From Aureobasidium sp. EXF-3400 (lineage: Eukaryota > Ascomycota > Dothideomycetes > Dothideales > Saccotheciaceae), in the NCBI GenBank assembly GCA_024195585.1, contig SWBL01000346.1, positions 1 to 53,734 of the forward strand: a DNA stretch of 53,734 bases. The letters are read 5' to 3'. Position numbers and translations under genes: made by a program. The notes under the pieces were generated by a model. That model was not told the origin of the DNA and did not search any database. It saw nothing but the letters and a program-made list of their open reading frames with translations. Shown in pieces: positions 9,403 through 22,645 of this stretch (positions are counted from its first letter, which is position 1; each line of letters starts with the position of its first letter).

Positions 9403-12268
9403 CTAGAATCCAGTGGTGCTGAAAGCTGGGTAGTATCCTCGACTGCTTTCCACCCCCTGGAAACGATTGCAGTTTCCCATGCTCCACTGTGCTCCTGGCA
9501 GTGCTTCAGGATACTCGTCGCGGAGTGGGAACTTTTTATCGCCAGTCTGTCCGGCTCCCGAAGTTGTGTTCGGGCTGTCTGCTTTTCCCTGCACAGAGAC
9601 ACCGTCATACAGGGTTGTGGGAATGTACTGGTACCCAGCAAAGTCTTGCATGGTTATGTCCTCGTCGTGAGTGGCCTCGGCTTCGAGATTGTGCTTCATG
9701 TCGACAGCTCCAGCCACGCTCGATCCGGCGCTGGAAGAATACCCTTGCTCAGGCGAGGCTGCTGTCTGGTATTGTTGACTGGCACGGAACCCTCCAGTGT
9801 TGCCTGGTCCAGTGGCATAGCCAGTTCCACTGAAACTACCACGGCTCAGGCCGCCGTAGCTTCCGCTCGAATTACCGTAGCCTCCAGTGCTTCCACCACG
9901 GCCTGTGGATGAGGAACCACCTCCTTGGTTCTCGGCCTTGTAATGGCTGGGGCTTCGGCCGCGCACCACCACCTTATCGCTGATTGCGCAAGCAATTTTG
10001 ACCCACTTCGGTTTCCTTGTCTCATCTTCGCGGACGTCAACCCATAGCTCAACCATCAGGTGAAAGTATTGCTGAGATGCTCTGCGCTTGCCATTGTTGG
10101 CCGTCGCCGATTTGAACTGCACGCGTTCAAAAGTATGCTGGATGTTCTGGCCTGGCATAGGCAATTGACTGCTGGCAAGATGACCAAAAGTGTACTCATG
10201 TCTTCGGCCGGTAGGGGAGGTTGAACGACTTGATGCAGGAGAGTCGTCGCGCGTGTTTTGAAAGGGGAGGTGAGGGCCAGTGGGAACACCGGTGGCATGG
10301 AACGAAGACATCGGTACATGGTAAACGCCATGTGGACTGAGAGTCGACTCGGCAGGACGTCCATTCGGCGGAGTCGGTGATATCTTGATTATTGGGATCG
10401 CATTCTTGGGGCCTCGGTCGCGCTTGGGTGTATGTTGAATGAGCTCAACACCTTTTCCGGTCTGTCCGTCGACGGCTGCAGTCAGCTTCATGCCCATAGC
10501 CTGGACCCTTTGACCATTGAGACAGAGTCTTCCATTTCCAATGTGGGGCGTCAGCTCGAACGAGCAAGTGACAGAGAAGTAGTTACGTCGGTAACATGTC
10601 CAGGATCTGTCAGGAGATAAAAAGAAACCCTTCTCCATCTTTGCATGAATCCGAGGAACAACTTCCTGGCCCTCGCATTCGAGGTTGTGAAAGCTCTCGT
10701 GCTGCACCCAAGGGAAGTTCTGACATTCGCTTCGGTGCGTTCCATATCCAGTGGTGCTCAAGGAAGCCATCTGAGCCGACAGAAGCGGGTTCGACGACGG
10801 AGAGAGGGGGGTTGCGATGCTAGTCAACGAACGTGGAGTCTCTGAGTACCCAGTGTAGGTGGAAGCTGGAGGAGAAGAGAGGTGACTTGGGTTAGGAAGG
10901 TTACCTGTGTGGACGTAGTCTCGAGTGGCGATGCTGGTTGTGGACGGCGACAATGAGTGACCTAGAGCTGGGGCTGGAGATCGCCAGGCAGCAAGTCCTT
11001 GGGTTGGGTCATCCAGGCTACAATGTCTGTGTCAGCCAACGTCAAGTATGGATCAACAATGAATAAACATTGAGATGCTGGTCAAGGCATGTCAGATAAT
11101 GGGAGCAGGGTCCAGACTCACATGCGTCCACTTAGTCCAGAATGGTTGACGAAATGTTGGACAGGTGCGACAGGCGCGGCATACGCTGTGTAATGGTTTG
11201 GGTAGTTTGTAGTGTAGGCCAGTGAGGACGTGGCAGAGCTGGGACTGGTTGAAATTGAACCAGAACTGTCTCCGGCAGCGGCAGCGAAGCTAGTCGCACT
11301 TGGGTGATACCTTTCGCTGCAAGATTGTCAGTCATTGTCCCTGAAGATGGCCATATCGCTGAGGAGAAGAATAAGAGTCTCGGGAGGTACGCAGTGCAGT
11401 AAAAGGCTTGCATGTGCGACATCAGGCTGACAGCGCGCGCGCAAGGTATAGTGTTGGGAAGAAACGTGCATGAGCAACCGCGGACCTGTAACTACAACCC
11501 CAGGCTTGTGATTCGCGGCAAGTCACTGTCAGTGTGCCGGCCATGATATGCTCGAATAATGAGCCGAGCTTCAGAGTTGGCAGACTCGTCAGACTCGTAT
11601 GGAAAGAGCGTCTCTTCACAGAGAACCACGCCAGACCAATCATTTTTAGGCTGCCAAAATCTCCAACCATTGCGGCAGCACGAGATGAGGGGTCAAAGAT
11701 GCACAACTCATGTGACCTGTGGATAAGAAAGATAGACACTTACTGGTCAGTGGTAGTTACCGATCGATCTGTAACGAAGTTGTTGGACAGCGAAAACATG
11801 CTGGCACTTGAATGTCCCAAGCCGTCGTCACGTCGGAGAGGATCGACGCTTCCGGAACTGTGGTAGCTAGGCTGATGTGCATGAACTCCGAGTTGCTCAA
11901 GACATTCTTGGTCTGGCGGCAGTGAAAAATCGTGCCGTAAATGCAAGAATGCTGTGCCTGACGAAATCAAGTGTTAGCATTCTCATCAAAACTAACGGTT
12001 CAACCAAAGGGTTTCGACAGCCTGCTTTTGATGCTGCCTGGCATACTTTGGCTAAGACAAGGCAGTGAAGAACCTCAGTTGTACAACAGAAGGCCCGGGC
12101 AGTAGAGTCCCAGAGGCACGCAGCTCCTGATGCCGAAGAAAGAGTAATGATGAAACTTTGTGGAATCGTAGATGATTGCGACAAAAGACATCGGCGACGT
12201 TTTCTCAAAATGATATGGTGCAAAGCTCAGACAAGCAAAGAAAGGGAAAAAGGCATACCAGAATTCAT
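9403..12268 (-). CDS. Ndt80/PhoG-type DNA-binding transcription factor
   Basis: Predicted 677-aa nuclear regulator with an Ig-fold (p53-like) Ndt80/PhoG domain. My model has four exons: 12268-12259 (10 nt, ATG AAT TCT G), 11957-11744, 11316-11122 and 11017-9403. The introns (301, 427 and 104 bp) are unusually long for this window. All phases close in frame. The domain lies roughly at residues 225-500: KMEKGFFLSPDRSWTCYRRNYFSV, FELTPHIGNG, VELIQHTPKRDRGPKN, then HTFERVQFKSATANNGKRRA and YFHLMVELWVDV with KWVKIACAISDKVVVRGRSPSHY. N-terminal GTAFLHLRHDFSLPPDQECLEQLGV comes from exons 1-2. The C-terminus is Gly/Ser-rich and low complexity. Family members control meiosis (Ndt80), or proteases and incompatibility (VIB-1/XprG); I cannot assign the branch. 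The 10-nt first exon is the weakest part of the model. Confidence 0.8.
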
Positions 12269-15200
12269 CGACGCGACCAGATTCATGTGAACAGATTGAT
12301 GATGCTATCTGCGTGCAGGAAGTGGGGCTGCTGTGCCGCAGCTGCTCATCAGCGCCAGATCAAACTGCATGTCAAGGATCGGAGGGCAACGGTCATCCAC
12401 CACCGCAAAAACCCATGCTGGGACAGAACTGATACAAATATGTGAATATCAAAGTCGTGACTTACAGTTAATCTCGAAAAGCTTGTCAGCTTTAGCCTTT
12501 GGCTTCTTCTGAACTTTGACCTGAGTCGTGTTGGTTGATTTGTTGAACGAACAGACCGGTTCAGCGGCTGTGTCCGAGGTGCAGCAAGCTACTGCAACTT
12601 CGATAAAAGCAATTCAGATCCGAGGCCCAAAAGACGCCACAATCTGAGATGAGAGATGAAGAAGATGTCTGGTCCAGACAAGATATATTGCGTTTGTCAG
12701 ATATTCCGGGTGCAGACTTCGGGTGTTCTCAAAAGGTGAACCTGCAAAGATAGCAGCAATAATTCGGAGAAGCAGTTGAGATGCGATGTGGGAAGCCAGT
12801 ATGTATAGGACCTGCACAGTAGCCATGGTAAGCAATGGTCTTGTTTCTTTCCGAGACAGATATGACTTGTCATCGTAAATACGAGTCGGCACGGTATGCT
12901 GCAGACCAAAACCAGAAGGATAAAGGGAAAAATAAAAAGCGCCGACATTGTTTGAGATAGCGGTGAGGAACGATGCATTCCTGATTTTCGGCATCTGTCA
13001 TGCAGAAGGGACTTACAAGGATCCTTTCTCCACACAAGATGTCTGATGGTCTGAGCGTGAGCAGCTGGATCTGCAAGCGCCTCTATGCACGTTGATAGAT
13101 GTCAGTTTCAGGATCGATTGCGAGATCACCAGAAGATGACAAGACGCACAGCAAAGAAACGATGTGTTCGCACGGAAGATTGGCGCAAAGTGAGCGAATG
13201 TCGAGGTGGTTGTCCTTGGGAACAGAGAAGAAGATTGATCGCAGGTCTTACGATGGTCTTTCATACAAGGAATGGTATTACGGAACTGTGACAGAAGTTA
13301 GCACCGATAGGAAGTATGAAGAAAGAGATGACAAGTATCTGGTCATCCATCAATAGAGTATTGTACTTACTCGGGACTGATGCTCGTTTGCCAGTCGACT
13401 ACTTCAAAACAAAGAGACGAACAGTTACAAGAAGGCCAGCAGGATCCAAAACTCGTCTGGTTTTTGAGAAGGATTCGACCCTCTTTTCTACCACAAGGTA
13501 CCAGGCGACCTCACCGAAGTTGCGTATTCGAGGCAACCAAATCCAATTGACGGGGACTAGTTCAGCCTCAGTATGATCGTAGCCATGGCGAGCTTAGGCC
13601 GTTCTAGTTGCCTCTTGGGAAGAAGAAGCGTAACACGGGAAAGCTGCAGTAGCCTCGTTGCCGGATCTGGTCTACCTATCTAACCCCGAAGCCAGGGAGG
13701 ATGATTCGACTCAAATGCAACAGAGGCCTTTTCGGCCTTGATCACGCAGACGCGGCGCTCCTTGCTGGGAAGTGCAAAGGCCCATCATTAGAGACTCGAT
13801 CATGAGCCGACGAATGCAGGTGATCCCTCCATACACATGCAGGAACATAACAACAACTACTTGGCAGCGCTTGAGTCGGCAGAACTTAGCGCGATATACC
13901 TTCCAACTAGGCTACTGTCGGTACGTCTTGCTTGAACTGACGTGGGCTGGAACTAGGCGGGGGAGTGCTGATGATCGTCTCTACTTACTGACATGTTCCT
14001 GTTGTTTTACCGTAGGCGGAATCAGCATCCAAAACAAAAAAGAAAAAGGGTAGAATGTTTGTCAGGTCAGCACAGCAAGGTCGATCCGAGACAGAGGCCC
14101 GTAACAAACCGGTCGGTCCGGTAGATCCGGCAAGATATCCAATGCAGATATTTGCAGGCAGCTCTGCACTTGTCTCATTCTGGGTCAGTTGCTGGACCAG
14201 CCGTTTCCTGTCAGTCAACCCCATAACCGGGCTGATACAGAATTTGCGCCAGAGGGCGCATCTTGCGGCGGCAGCAAGCAAGCCACGGCCCGCGTCAACT
14301 TGCGTGCCATGCGGAGGGGGTGCTGAATCGCTGACGGCATTGCCGACAATCAGAACGCGATTTCCAGAAGTAGTCGACGGCAAACAAACGGGCACATGAG
14401 AAAAGATTGGTGGTTGTCGCGCCCCGGCCATGTCTCGAAGGCGGCAGCAGTTCCGTCAGGAGATGACGAATGGATTAGATGTTTTGCTTCCCCTTGCTCC
14501 GATCTGAACCACGCCTCCCGTTCCTGATGGGTGGTCAAGCCACAAGAATTGTGACGTGCAGGCGTCCCGGAAAATGTCATGTTGGAGGGAGAGGTGGTTG
14601 GAGCTGCTCATTTGTGAGCGACGACTGTGATTGGTTGGTAAGCGACATGCTTGGATAGGCACCGCTTGCCTTGCATGCGTTAGCTTGGTATTTTTTTTTA
14701 CCTCTCATCTCACATTCCATCAAGAGTCTAGCTACCTACTCTATAGTCAGAACAAAGAAGTGCAAGAGTATAGCATCGTAACAGCTCAAATCCGATGGCG
14801 CATCGAAGTAGACATCGAGTCAGAAGCACTGGGCAGACCACTGCTTCGGGATCTGTATCTGTTGGACATTTGTCAAGGCCGTAAAGCTCAACAATTCTTC
14901 GGTGCAGCGACGGCCTCCAGCATCCAACCCATACCAGTCTGACATACGGATCATTTGGGATATCATCTCACTGCTACACACCGCTGTCGCCTTTTGCAGC
15001 TCAATCATGCATCCTACCGTATCCTTCATGCCCCGACTCGGCTCCTCCCGTCAGTATTGGTTTCGCCCGTAGCTACGAAAAGAAGTTCGGCCAAGCGCTT
15101 GATGACGGGACGATTTCTTTGTTTCGAAAAGACGCTCTTCAATCTAGCGGCAAGCTCTGGCGATGGTCTATTCTTGTCGCCGATGAACGCGACAATCTGG

Positions 15201-18030
15201 TGACTCGACATTCACACGACGGCTACTATCATAATTCGATGTAGCAGAGTGATTCTTTGTGATGCAACGACTACACTCTGGCTAACAATCAGCGCGCGCA
15301 GATCAGATGGCTTCTTGTGCAATTGTGGCTTCAGCGTCAAAAGATGATAATATCCCGCCAAATGCCATGATGCCCAATCGACTCTGCATGTTGGACAGCA
15401 TCGAGTGTCGAGCGCATGTCTTTCGAACACCGCATTCTAGAGCAGAGGCCAGAAGATCTCTCGTTGTAAACATGTGGATCGATCAGATGGTCTACTCCCT
15501 CGATGCGCCAATTTGTCATTGCCTACCGGTCGATGAGGGTGACTTGTCAAGTGCTGCTTTTACCCAAATGGAAGTTTCGGTAAGTCCCAGTTTGCTGGGA
15601 TCGTTCCAAAGAAAGGCTCAGTACTCGTACTGTGCTGTATTGTACTTGTGCTCGTGCTGGAGTCGTGGCCTCTTTCTTTGATACTGCAGGCAAACGTAGC
15701 CGCGGTAATATCCCGCTGATCTCGTGAACAAATTCGAGGACGAACGTGCGTGCTATATTCATCTCACTGCGGGGCTCCATAGATCCAGGCACATCCGTCA
15801 GCTCCATTGGGTATCTCTTTGTTGAGCATATACGTGAGAAAAACTGTCATAACCCGTACCGGTCCGGGTTCCGCATGGGGCGATATACGGGTCTATGAAG
15901 CGGCGAGCTGCAGCATGTGAACCAGGGAAATACTACTGCACAATACGTGGGCATAACTTGATTGTGCTGCGAGGATCTGGCACAGTATGGTCTGACTAGA
16001 ACGTGCTATTCTGCTGCAGTCGCATCGCTTCCAACAAACGGTCTTGGCTCCGAGTCTAGTATGCAGCAGAAACAACAGATATCTGACGAGCCTCCAATGA
16101 TCGTTTGCGGCGCTGTCTGGTCAGCGGAACACTTGGCAACAGTACCTAGGTAATCTGGACGACCCATCTCCCCCAAACCCATACCTCGGTGTTGGAACGG
16201 AACAAAGTATACCCAATCGACCTTCTTTCTTCCAGGCTCATGCCATACTCATACTTTATCCAAGTAGTGTGTGGACAGGAGTTATGACACGGAGCACGAC
16301 GGAGATTTGAGGCTTCCGTGTCACGAACTGACGCTGAGCAACACGGGAAGCACCCTCTAGCTCTGCACAACACCGAAGACGCAATTCTGGCCTTGTTTCG
16401 ATAACACCAACCGCCTTATAACAGTCCCCACGGACTCGTCAGCCCTTTCTGAAACGAACCGCTGGCCTGTGCATGTTCAAAGAAGACACGACGATCAATC
16501 AAACACTCACAATGTGGTGGCTGGGAGGCTTTGATGACCAGAGCGGTTTCAACCACTATCACAAGGTTCGAGAAATGTCTTTTTAAGTGGGCCGATGACT
16601 TTTGCACGTGAACGGGGGCGACTTACCAATACCGTCTGGACATACTATCCTCTCAAATCCAGTTCCTGAATCGCACACGTTTGCCTGACATAACCCAACG
16701 CTACGCATTTGCAAGTATCAAAGTCTCCACCGCTGTTCGGGGGCAGGAAAGAAAAAATTTGTCAATTAACCACGCGTCATTGCCATCATCATCATCATTA
16801 TCATCATCATCAACATGATCGTTGGAAAGTACCCAGCGAAAGGCATTGTACTCCAATAGTTTCTGTATGCAAAAACGCGTGTAGAAGCAAGCTGAAGAGA
16901 GGCAGAGAGCCATGGACCCGATGCTTTCTGGTGCAGACACTACCACGTACTCGGGTCTTTGATTGCTTCTGGCCCTATGCTCAGCAGCCGATCTCCCAAG
17001 GTCCTCCTCGCTCCTTCTTTCTCTCGAACTCAGCCACTCCAATGTCTGTCAGAAGATCAACCCGCGTCGGGAAACGGAGAGACCGTCTCAAAGGAAGCGC
17101 TGCCCCCCTCGGGAGAGACGGAGCAAGCATGCAACAAGCCGCAAGTTTGTTGAGAGTTGTCGAGTCGGGGTAAGAGGGAATGAGGATCCTTTGAGTGTAA
17201 CTCCCTCTTTGGTGTTTGGCAGTAAGCTAGCGCCTGCCTCGACGCACCTTCTTTGTTGACGATCCTCAGCTCTTTGTTGCTGCTGTTGTTGATCTTCCCT
17301 CGAGATTTTCGCGAGCACGTGCAGATGAACTATACCAACTTTCTGGCTGCGAATACCAAGAAAGGGTTCATATGATGACTGCGTTGTCAAGATGCGTACT
17401 CCAGAACACGTTGACCGCTGTCGTCAGACATGATGGCAAATGCATAGGTTCGCGACTATCTTACTTGAGAAGGATGGATGAGAAGTTGTCATATTCCCCT
17501 CTCTTCCAACAAAGCATGTTTTCGCCTTGAGGCGATTTCGTACTTGTCGTGATCCTGCAATTGATGGCGTGGTGCTTATATTACTCGCTATGCAAGAAAC
17601 AAGACGATGGACTAAGGCGACGCTGCTGGTAACCGTGGATTTCAAGGACTGTCCTGGACCGATGAATTTGACGCATGACGATGATGTCGCAACGTACGTA
17701 ACTACACGAAGTGCTTCTTGCAGATTGTTAGCAGCGGGTATAACGCTTTCTGCAATCAGCGCCACGTAAACACAATACACATACTATCTTCTAATATGGG
17801 TCACTGCATCACGTCTTTTGATACTCGTCATGCATCAGCGTTGGCCAGGTGAGGGCATTAGAAAATGTTTGATGATGGTCTCTCCGGAGCGAGCAGTTAC
17901 CCGAATCTAATGTACCTAATCTAGCGAAAGAAAGTGCTATCTCATCAACCTTGCATGTTCTTCTTGACATGACAGGCAGAGTACCGCCTAACTATCATTA
18001 CTTCGTAGAAGACTCCTTGACAGAACGCCA
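12269..18030. other. 5.8-kb region without recognisable genes
   Basis: This long gap lies upstream of the Ndt80-like gene and downstream of the SDR gene. Short open frames occur on both strands (for example 12614-12994 minus, 14055-14399 plus, 15307-15681 plus, 17424-17780 minus). None has a recognisable domain, and I could not join them into a convincing spliced gene. It holds a CAT microsatellite (16783-16815), a near-palindrome AACCCGTACCGGTCCGGGTT at 15851-15870, and a T10 run near 14692. It could be an extended promoter/5' UTR, contain a non-coding RNA, or contain a fast-evolving gene that I cannot see. Confidence 0.5.
16783..16815. repeat. CAT trinucleotide microsatellite
   Basis: This is an interrupted (CAT)n tract, eleven triplets with one ATTAT interruption. 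It is not inside any credible coding frame. Confidence 0.8.
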
Positions 18031-19070
18031 CTAAGCGTACTGAAGCTTGTATGGTACAGCATTGCCCAACTTGCTGACAATGATCTTTTCGGTCAGCTGC
18101 CACAAGTTCTCTCCAAGTTGCTGGTCGCGAGCCTCGCTCGATGGGTCAGTAACTTTGCGGTCAGGCACAATCTAGCATGTCTCTTAGCGGATAGTTTCAC
18201 TCTTGGGGACGTTTCTGAACTTACGTATTGGCCTTGTATACGATCCTTGGCGACATCGTTGCTGGTTGCCGCGAAGAGTGCTGGACGACATCCAGCATCG
18301 ACAGGATCCTTCAAGAAAGGTTTTACCGCTGCAACACCAATTTTACCGAGAGTTCCGTAAGCATCGACAGCCTGCTTCTGCTGGTCGGTCTGAACTCCAC
18401 CAGGATGTGTGGCATTCATGAATGGTCCAGCGCTCACGTTGTCATCGAAACCCAGCTGAGCCTTCTCCTTGCGATCTGCCAGAGCACGGATGTAAAGAAC
18501 TTGGGCAAGCTTGGTTCTGTTGTAGAGCATCATGGGACCAATATCCTGGTTAAGCTCCTGCTCTGATTCGAACTTGACATCACTGATTCCGCGATGGAGG
18601 TCTGAAGATTGCAGGACAAGACGAGAGCCGGGAGTCTTTTGAAGCAGCGGGAGCAAAGTCTGGGTCAGGTGGAACTGTGAGATGTGATTCACCTGCATGT
18701 GAGAGTCGATGCCGTCCTTGGTCAGGTTGAAGACTCCGACGCCGAGTCCAGCGTTACAAATGAGAGCATCGAGCCTGTCGAGCTTAGAAGCCAGCTCCTT
18801 GGCTACTTGATCTGTCTGCTTCAAGTCTTCGAGTTCGATCTGGACAGAGTGGACTTTGGAGATGTCGCCGTATTTCTTGAGACCTTCTTCGGCTTCCTGA
18901 ATGTGCTCTTCCTTCTTGCCGAGAAGATAGAGGGCGGCAGGGTTGTGTTGGAGGATATGGGCGCAGATGCCGAAACCAATACCAGCTGATCCACCGGTGA
19001 CGACGTAAACCTTGCCTGAGAGGTCAGGGATGTCGGTGTTGGGGTCGAAGGTGTTGCTGCTTCCAAACAT
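18031..19070 (-). CDS. short-chain dehydrogenase/reductase (retinol-dehydrogenase/WWOX-like)
   Basis: Predicted NAD(P)-dependent oxidoreductase of the SDR superfamily, 328 aa; substrate unknown. Exon 1 is 19070-18225, intron 18224-18172 (53 bp, GTAAGT...CTAG), exon 2 18171-18031. Splicing replaces a spurious read-through tail with the C-terminus IVPDRKVTDPS...NAVPYKLQYA. The cofactor loop TGGSAGIGFG is at about 25-34, the NAG motif is in ALICNAGLGVG, the catalytic Ser in LQSSDLHRG and the YNRTK (YxxxK) motif near residue 185. HPGGVQTDQQ follows, as in fungal RDH-like SDRs. No signal peptide or membrane anchor is visible. It is divergent from the SRP receptor gene across about 680 bp. Confidence 0.9.
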
Positions 19071-19750
19071 GTTGATGGTATTGATGAATGGTGTGGTTAT
19101 AATTATAGACGAAACTGATGGTATTGTTAAGTCTGAAGTTAAGCTGGTATCTGGGAAGGATATATGCTAGATGTTGTCTGTTGGCATTCATGATCGAGAG
19201 GTTGCTCCGCATGTCGTTTGCTCAGGCTGACATCATGGATGATGAGACCATTTTTGGGCAACAACTTAACGCAGAGGACATGAAGGCTAAGTTACTTGTC
19301 CAGACGTGCAGCTTGCCATCTTGCACGATACTTGTACATGTTTTTCGAACTCATGGTACAATTTATTGAGCAGACGGGCGGGGTTCACCTTTGTCCAAAA
19401 ACATCAGGTGCCTGGAATGTTTCACGGCGCAGCAGAATGGCATGCATGAGGTATGCCGGCAGTCATATCCTTTGAATGCGCTCTGTTGTATTGAGTAACT
19501 ACGTGTCTTGGATGCCACAGAGACCATGGCACGTCTGGTCACACTATCACGATCAGTGACAAAATCAAGCTCTGATCGTAGAGAGAGGTAGACTTTCGGA
19601 GATGTTGGAAGATAGACGGAGGTGCCCCAGATTTCGGCAGGCGCTGTGTTCGGGCCGCAAAGTGGAAAGGCAGCAGCGTGATCGGCCAACTTTGGAGTCG
19701 TCAATAGCTCTCTCTACGACTTGACTCCTGCCATTCATACACAGACGACC
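19071..19750. other. divergent promoter region
   Basis: This 680-bp stretch lies between the SDR gene (minus) and the SRP receptor beta gene (plus). A minus-strand open frame at 19363-20026 overlaps the SRP receptor start and shows no domain. No repeat or RNA gene is seen. Confidence 0.5.
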
Positions 19751-20685
19751 ATGGCCGTCGACATGAACACCGCACGGGAATGGCTCACCTGGAGCTTCAG
19801 CCCGACCATCGGAGCCATGCTCTTCACATTGCTGCTGTCGCTGTCGCTGCCCATCATCTTCCACTTGTTCCTGTACCGCCAGCGCGCCGCTGTTGTAGTA
19901 CCTTCGTTTGTCCTGCTCGGTCCTAGTGGTGCCGGCAAAACCACCCTTGTTACTCTGGTGTGTACCAGACACGAGGAATCGCACTGCGAACATGCTAACT
20001 CGGTGCACAGTTTGAGCGCGGTACACCCACTGCTACCCACACTTCGCAAGCTCCTCAGACCGTCGCATGCACCCTTCCTACTGGCATCACTGCTGAATCT
20101 CACAAATACCGCGCTTCTGACGACCCTTCAACCAAGAAAGAACGTCGCATTGAAGTGACTGACACTCCTGGCCATGGCAAGCTCCGCCAGCACGCCTATG
20201 ATGCCATTACTGCGACCCCCTCTCTCAAAGGTCTGATCTTCGTCGTTGATGCAGCTGCCCTGTCCAGCCCTCAGGGACTTTCCGAGGCAGCTTCTTACCT
20301 TCACGACATGTTACTTGTTTTGCAAAAGAGACACACTGGAGCAAAGAGCAGCAAGGGGCCTGCTGGAATTCCTGTTCTGATTGCAGCCAACAAGCTGGAT
20401 CTGTTCACTGCACTGCCCGCTCAATTGGTCAAGAAGCGCTTGGAAGATGAAATCACAAGAATCCGATCAACCAGGGCAAAGGGGCTACTCGACAGCGCGG
20501 TTGACATTGAGGGAGATGATGAGGACAGGGAATGGCTGGGTGAAGGCGGTGAGGGCGACTTTAACTTTGGGCAGATGAAAGAGGCCGAGATTGAAGTCAG
20601 CGTGCTTGGAGGAAACGCCAGCGCAAAGGGCGAGGAAAAGACCCAAGTGGATGCGTGGTGGGCATGGATCGCTCAGCAGATGTGA
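19751..20685 (+). CDS. SRP102: signal recognition particle receptor subunit beta
   Basis: ER-membrane small GTPase that anchors the SRP receptor alpha subunit during co-translational targeting; 293 aa. Exon 1 19751-19957, intron 19958-20010 (53 bp, GTGTGT...CACAG), exon 2 20011-20685. The single membrane span is at about residues 20-42. G1 is GPSGAGKTT (57-65), G3 is DTPGH, and G4 is AANKLDLF (NKxD). The C-terminus ends in a short conserved WWAWIAQQM helix. I start at ATG 19751 (MAVDMNTARE); the frame is open upstream only with a TTG. Confidence 0.93.
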
Positions 20686-20974
20686 GCTGATAGGTATGTA
20701 TCTAATTCACGCGACAAGTATCGCAAGTGGATTTGATTGTGGTGTGAACGAAAGGCTGATTTTCGAATGGCGTTATGCGTAGGATTCATTGCGTCTCGGC
20801 GTTACTAAAGAAATGCCAAACAAGCTTTGGTCAGGGGTCCGAAGCTCGTTCAGGCTCTCACAGGGCGTCGTGCTGGGCGTCCTCTCTCAAAGACAAAGTG
20901 TTTTTTTCTGCATCTCTCCTTCACCTTGTCTTCCTCTTCCTTTTCTGTCATCCAACACTAACCTCACATACATC

Positions 20975-22645
20975 ATGTCGATCAAGTCGCACCCCAGACA
21001 CCCGCCCGTCGTCATGTCGACCATCACCGAGCAGATCGGCAACACCCCCCTCGTTCGCCTTAATAAGATCCCACAATCGCTCGGTCTTAAGCCCACCATC
21101 TACGCCAAGCTCGAGTTCTTCAATGCTGGTGGCAGTGTCAAGGACCGCATCGCTTTGCGCATGATCGAAGCTGCCGAGGCTGAGGGCCGCATTCACCCCT
21201 CCAAGACTACTCTGATTGAGCCTACCTCCGGAAACACTGGTATTGGTCTCGCTCTTGTCGGTGCTGTCAAGGGCTACAAAGTCATCATCACCCTTCCCGA
21301 GAAGATGTCACAAGAGAAGGTCGCCGTGCTCAAGGCTCTCGGCGCCGAGATCATCAGAACCCCTACTCAGGCTGCCTACGACAGTCCTGAAAGTCACATT
21401 GGTGTCGCTAGAAGATTGGAGAAGGAGATTTCCGGCGCTGTTATCCTTGACCAGTATGTCAACCCCAACAACCCGTTGGCCCACGAGCTTGGTACAGCTG
21501 AGGAGATCTGGGCACAAACTGAGGGCAAGATCACTGCCCTCGTTGCTGGTGCCGGCACTGGTGGTACCATTACCGGTTTGGCAAGAGGAATCAGAAAGCA
21601 CAACAAGGACGTCAAGATCATCGCTGCCGATCCCCATGGTAGTATTCTTGCTCTGCCCGCTTCTTTGAACCAAGACTTCAAGGACCAGCCTTACAAGGTT
21701 GAAGGAATTGGCTACGATTTCATTCCCGATGTCCTTGACCAGCAAGGTGTCGACACATGGTTCAAGACCGATGACCGCACAAGTTTCGAGTATTCAAGAA
21801 AGCTGATCAGAGAGGAGGGTCTCTTGGTTGGAGGAAGCAGTGGTAGCGCCATGGCCGCCTGTGTCAAGGCTTGTACTGAGCTCAACCTGACTGAGGATGA
21901 TGTTGTTGTCGTTGTTCTGCCCGACAGCATTAGAAGCTATTTGAGCAAGGTTCGTTCTCCTGGTCTCGCATTTCCGTCGGGTCGCTAACCGTTTCCGCAG
22001 TTCGTCGACGATGATTGGTTGGCCGCCAACGATCTCCTCCCTCCCACTCCCCCACTTTCCACCCCTACAACACCAGTCGCAAAGGCCGAAGACGGCAAGA
22101 GCAAGGATGGTTACGGAGATGCCACCATTCGTGATCTGCGCCTGAAGCCTGTTACCACCATCTCCGCAGATTCGCCATGCGGAGATGCCATCGAGACCAT
22201 GCGTGAGAAGGGCTTTGACCAGCTCCCCGTCTCAGCTGGTACTGGTTCTCGTCTTGTCGGTCTCGTTACACTCGGAAATCTTTTATCATACCTGTCGTCT
22301 GGCCGTGCCACTGGCCACTCCAGCGTCAGCGATGTCATGTTTGACTTCAGAAAGATCAACGAGGTCGTGACAAGCACCCAAGACATTAGCATCAAGACTC
22401 CTGAGGAGCGCAAGAAGGCTGCGACCAGCAGCGAGACCGAAAGCCACCCCCAGCGCAGACAATTTGTCGAGATCACAAAGGATACCAAGTTGAGCGCACT
22501 GAGCCGCTTCTTTGAGTGGAACAGCGCTGCCATTGTCACCGAGAAGACATCCGAGAAGGGTGGCTACAAGGCTGTGGCAGTTGTGACCAAGGTTGATCTC
22601 TTGACTTGGTTGGTAAAGTCATCGAAGAAGGACGGAAGCAACTAG
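20975..22645 (+). CDS. CYS4: cystathionine beta-synthase
   Basis: PLP enzyme that condenses serine and homocysteine to cystathionine in transsulfuration; 539 aa, cytosolic. Exon 1 20975-21949, intron 21950-22000 (51 bp), exon 2 22001-22645. The catalytic core has TITEQIGNTPLVRLNKI, the PLP lysine in GGSVKDR (Lys56), EPTSGNTGIGLA and the glycine loop GAGTGGT. Exon 2 encodes the linker and a CBS-domain (Bateman) regulatory module: TISADSPCGDAIETMREKGFDQLPV, then a second motif ending in AVVTKVDLLTWL. The animal-type N-terminal haem-binding region is absent, as in yeast Cys4. A second in-frame ATG (residue 14, MSTITEQ) is a possible alternative start. Confidence 0.96.

Noticed and set aside
11422..11739. 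105-aa minus-strand ORF inside the Ndt80-like gene
   Set aside because: It lies in the 427-bp intron of my model and has no domain.
14055..14399. 114-aa plus-strand ORF
   Set aside because: It has an antisense counterpart open on the other strand and no recognisable domain or splice partners.
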